Under the pieces are notes generated by a model. It did no database searches. It saw only the letters and a list, made by a program, of their open reading frames with translations, and had not been told where the DNA came from. The position numbers and the translations under genes are program-made. Below, in pieces: positions 62,648-64,000 of a stretch of DNA of 64,000 nt; within the stretch, counting starts at the first letter, position 1; each line of letters begins with the position of its first letter. Origin of the DNA: Lewinellaceae bacterium (GTDB lineage: Bacteria > Bacteroidota > Bacteroidia > Chitinophagales > Saprospiraceae); the NCBI GenBank assembly GCA_020636315.1, contig JACJYA010000019.1, positions 58,576 to 122,575 of the forward strand, given 5' to 3'.

Positions 62648-63844
62648 GTGAAAATTTTAACAAATACCTTACGGCGGGCATTGACAACTGCAACCCTGTT
62701 GGCCGCAATGGCAACTCAACCGGCGGCACAACCAGCGCCCGACAGCATTTCCCGGGCGCCCATAGACGTCAACATCCTGTTCAACTACTACACCCAGGAT
62801 GGGGATAACAGTGCCGTTACGGGGGGAAAAGGGACGGAGGAACTAACGGACTATGATACGCATATCACAATTTACGTCCCAGTTGACAGTGCCAGCCGCC
62901 TCTCAGCGGAGGCCGGCTTCAACACTTATTCTTCCGCCTCGACCGACCGGATCGACAGCCGGATGTCTTCGGCTTCCAGCAGCGACATCCGGGCCAATGT
63001 GCAATTGGGCTGGGAACAGGAACGCCCCGAAACAAAACAAGCATATAGCTGGGGGATGGGCGGGTCGGTGGAATCCGACTACCTTTCCATGAACCTTCGC
63101 GGCAGTTACTACCTGCCATGGCGGGAAGAGCAGAGCGCCCTGTACGTTGAGGCCCAGGCCTTCTTCGGCCGGTGGGTCCTCTATTTCCCAGAAGAACTCC
63201 GCGATACCATACAGCCGTTCATCACGACTGACCGCCGTTTTTCCTACCACCTCAACCTGCAATACCAGCATATTCTCAACCGGCGGACGAGCTTCGCCCT
63301 GAGCAGTGGCCTCTCTTTTCAACACGGCCTGTTGTCAACTCCCTTTCACCGCGTTTACTTTCCCGGAGAGGAACTGCCCCGTATCGAACGCCTGCCGGCA
63401 TACCGCTGGCAATGGCCGGTAAGCATCCGCCTGCACTATTTCGCCGGCAGCGGCCTGGCCACCCGCTTTTTTTATCGGTACTATCTGGACGGCTTCGGTA
63501 CTCAATCCCATACCGCCGAGCTGGAATTTCCCTTAAAGCTCAGCCCCACCTTTACCGTTATACCGGTTTACCGGTTTCACCGACAACGTGCTTCCAGATA
63601 CTTCCAGCCCTACCTCAGCCACCGGCCCGATGATGTATTTTATACCTCCGATTACGATCTATCCACCTTCACCAGCCACAAAGTGGGCATCGGCATACAA
63701 CTCCGGCCCATCTGGCGATGGCGGCTGCTGGAAAAAACCGGAACCGGAGAGCTTACCCGAATAACGCTGCGGATAGCTCACTATCGCCGGTCCGACGGGC
63801 TGCAGGCCTGGATGGGGAGTATGATGTGGGGGTGGAAGTTTTGA
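62648..63844 (+). CDS. DUF3570 outer-membrane beta-barrel protein
   Basis: A 398-aa protein starting with GTG at 62648, which gives a signal peptide ending near QPAAQ; the next in-frame ATG (62708) would remove it. The mature protein is a predicted beta-barrel of the DUF3570 family: INVLFNYYTQDGDNSAVTGG-type start (here DVNILFNYYTQDGDNSAVTGGKGTEELTDY), repeated amphipathic strands, RYYLDGFGTQSHTAELEFPLKL, and the end LQAWMGSMMWGWKF. The conserved pairing with DUF4266 makes a joint envelope function likely, though unknown. Nothing certain can be said about later genes as the window ends 156 bp further on. Confidence 0.88.
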   Translation: MKILTNTLRRALTTATLLAAMATQPAAQPAPDSISRAPIDVNILFNYYTQDGDNSAVTGGKGTEELTDYDTHITIYVPVDSASRLSAEAGFNTYSSASTDRIDSRMSSASSSDIRANVQLGWEQERPETKQAYSWGMGGSVESDYLSMNLRGSYYLPWREEQSALYVEAQAFFGRWVLYFPEELRDTIQPFITTDRRFSYHLNLQYQHILNRRTSFALSSGLSFQHGLLSTPFHRVYFPGEELPRIERLPAYRWQWPVSIRLHYFAGSGLATRFFYRYYLDGFGTQSHTAELEFPLKLSPTFTVIPVYRFHRQRASRYFQPYLSHRPDDVFYTSDYDLSTFTSHKVGIGIQLRPIWRWRLLEKTGTGELTRITLRIAHYRRSDGLQAWMGSMMWGWKF

Positions 63845-63935
63845 AAAAATGTCTTAAACGGTGAAGCCCCGCCGAACTTCAAGTTAATTCCTTCTCGTTT
63901 TCTGGTAAATGACTTTTGGCACAGCCTGACGGCCA

Positions 63936-63979
63936 GCGCATAGGCTGTAGCCGACGAATGGAGGCTATAGCCTATGCGC
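63936..63979. terminator. Large hairpin near the right edge
   Basis: GCGCATAGGCTGTAGCC (63936-63952) and GGCTATAGCCTATGCGC (63963-63979) pair over 17 bp with one G-T position and a 10-nt loop. It lies 92 bp after the DUF3570 stop, with no T-run on either side. It could end the envelope operon or be part of a dispersed palindrome. Confidence 0.45.
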
Positions 63980-64000
63980 ATTGTTGCCTGCTGTTTCACT

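Overview
The window reads as a chromosomal segment of a Bacteroidota bacterium, most likely of the Saprospiria/Lewinellaceae type. The evidence is a type IX secretion (T9SS) sorting domain on at least five proteins, a SusC/SusD pair, a fused SecDF, an alternative complex III cytochrome of the form found in this phylum, a fused E1 alpha/beta 2-oxoacid dehydrogenase, and promoter-like sites matching the Bacteroidota TTG-N19-21-TAnnTTTG pattern, most often as TATCTTTG. No rRNA, tRNA, CRISPR array, phage or insertion sequence was recognised.

Layout. 1-13.8 kb is housekeeping and metabolism: the start of actA (cut by the left edge), thyA, a START-domain protein, a first T9SS surface protein, an ECF sigma factor with small membrane proteins and an Hsp20, a secreted PHB-depolymerase-type esterase, a probable trans-3-hydroxy-L-proline dehydratase, a UbiD-family decarboxylase and two small membrane proteins. 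13.9-21.4 kb holds a penicillin acylase family hydrolase, a small lipoprotein, yaaA, a candidate small RNA, a DUF1573 protein and a fused E1 dehydrogenase. 21.7-26.1 kb is a SusCD pair with no visible degradative enzyme.

26.3-50.2 kb is a block of cell-surface genes: two related type-B T9SS adhesins (886 and 2131 aa), a 1989-aa SprB-like adhesin with about 15 SprB repeats, a PorE-like TPR/propeller/CRD/OmpA lipoprotein facing it, and a 1863-aa phytase-like/choice-of-anchor protein carrying an internal tandem duplication. The PorE-like protein may serve export or anchoring of the neighbouring giants (inference).

50.5-55.2 kb carries a RidA-family protein, a methyltransferase and secDF. 55.4-60.2 kb is a sulfur region: a metZ-type enzyme divergent from DUF2061-cysC-cysD-cysN, which together make PAPS. 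60.3-63.8 kb is an outer-envelope group: a lectin-OmpA fusion, a barrel-like protein, a DUF4266 lipoprotein and a DUF3570 protein.

The least conventional material is in the non-coding DNA and in domain architecture: a dispersed 80-100 bp element with heptamer tandem repeats inside it, octamer/heptamer repeats upstream of several genes, a roughly 78-nt small-RNA candidate with its own promoter and terminator, an 18-bp palindrome built from copies of a -7 promoter box, and DUF839-like domains apparently inserted inside a phytase-like domain. All coordinates, motifs and repeats were read by eye; domain names are recognition without a database search.
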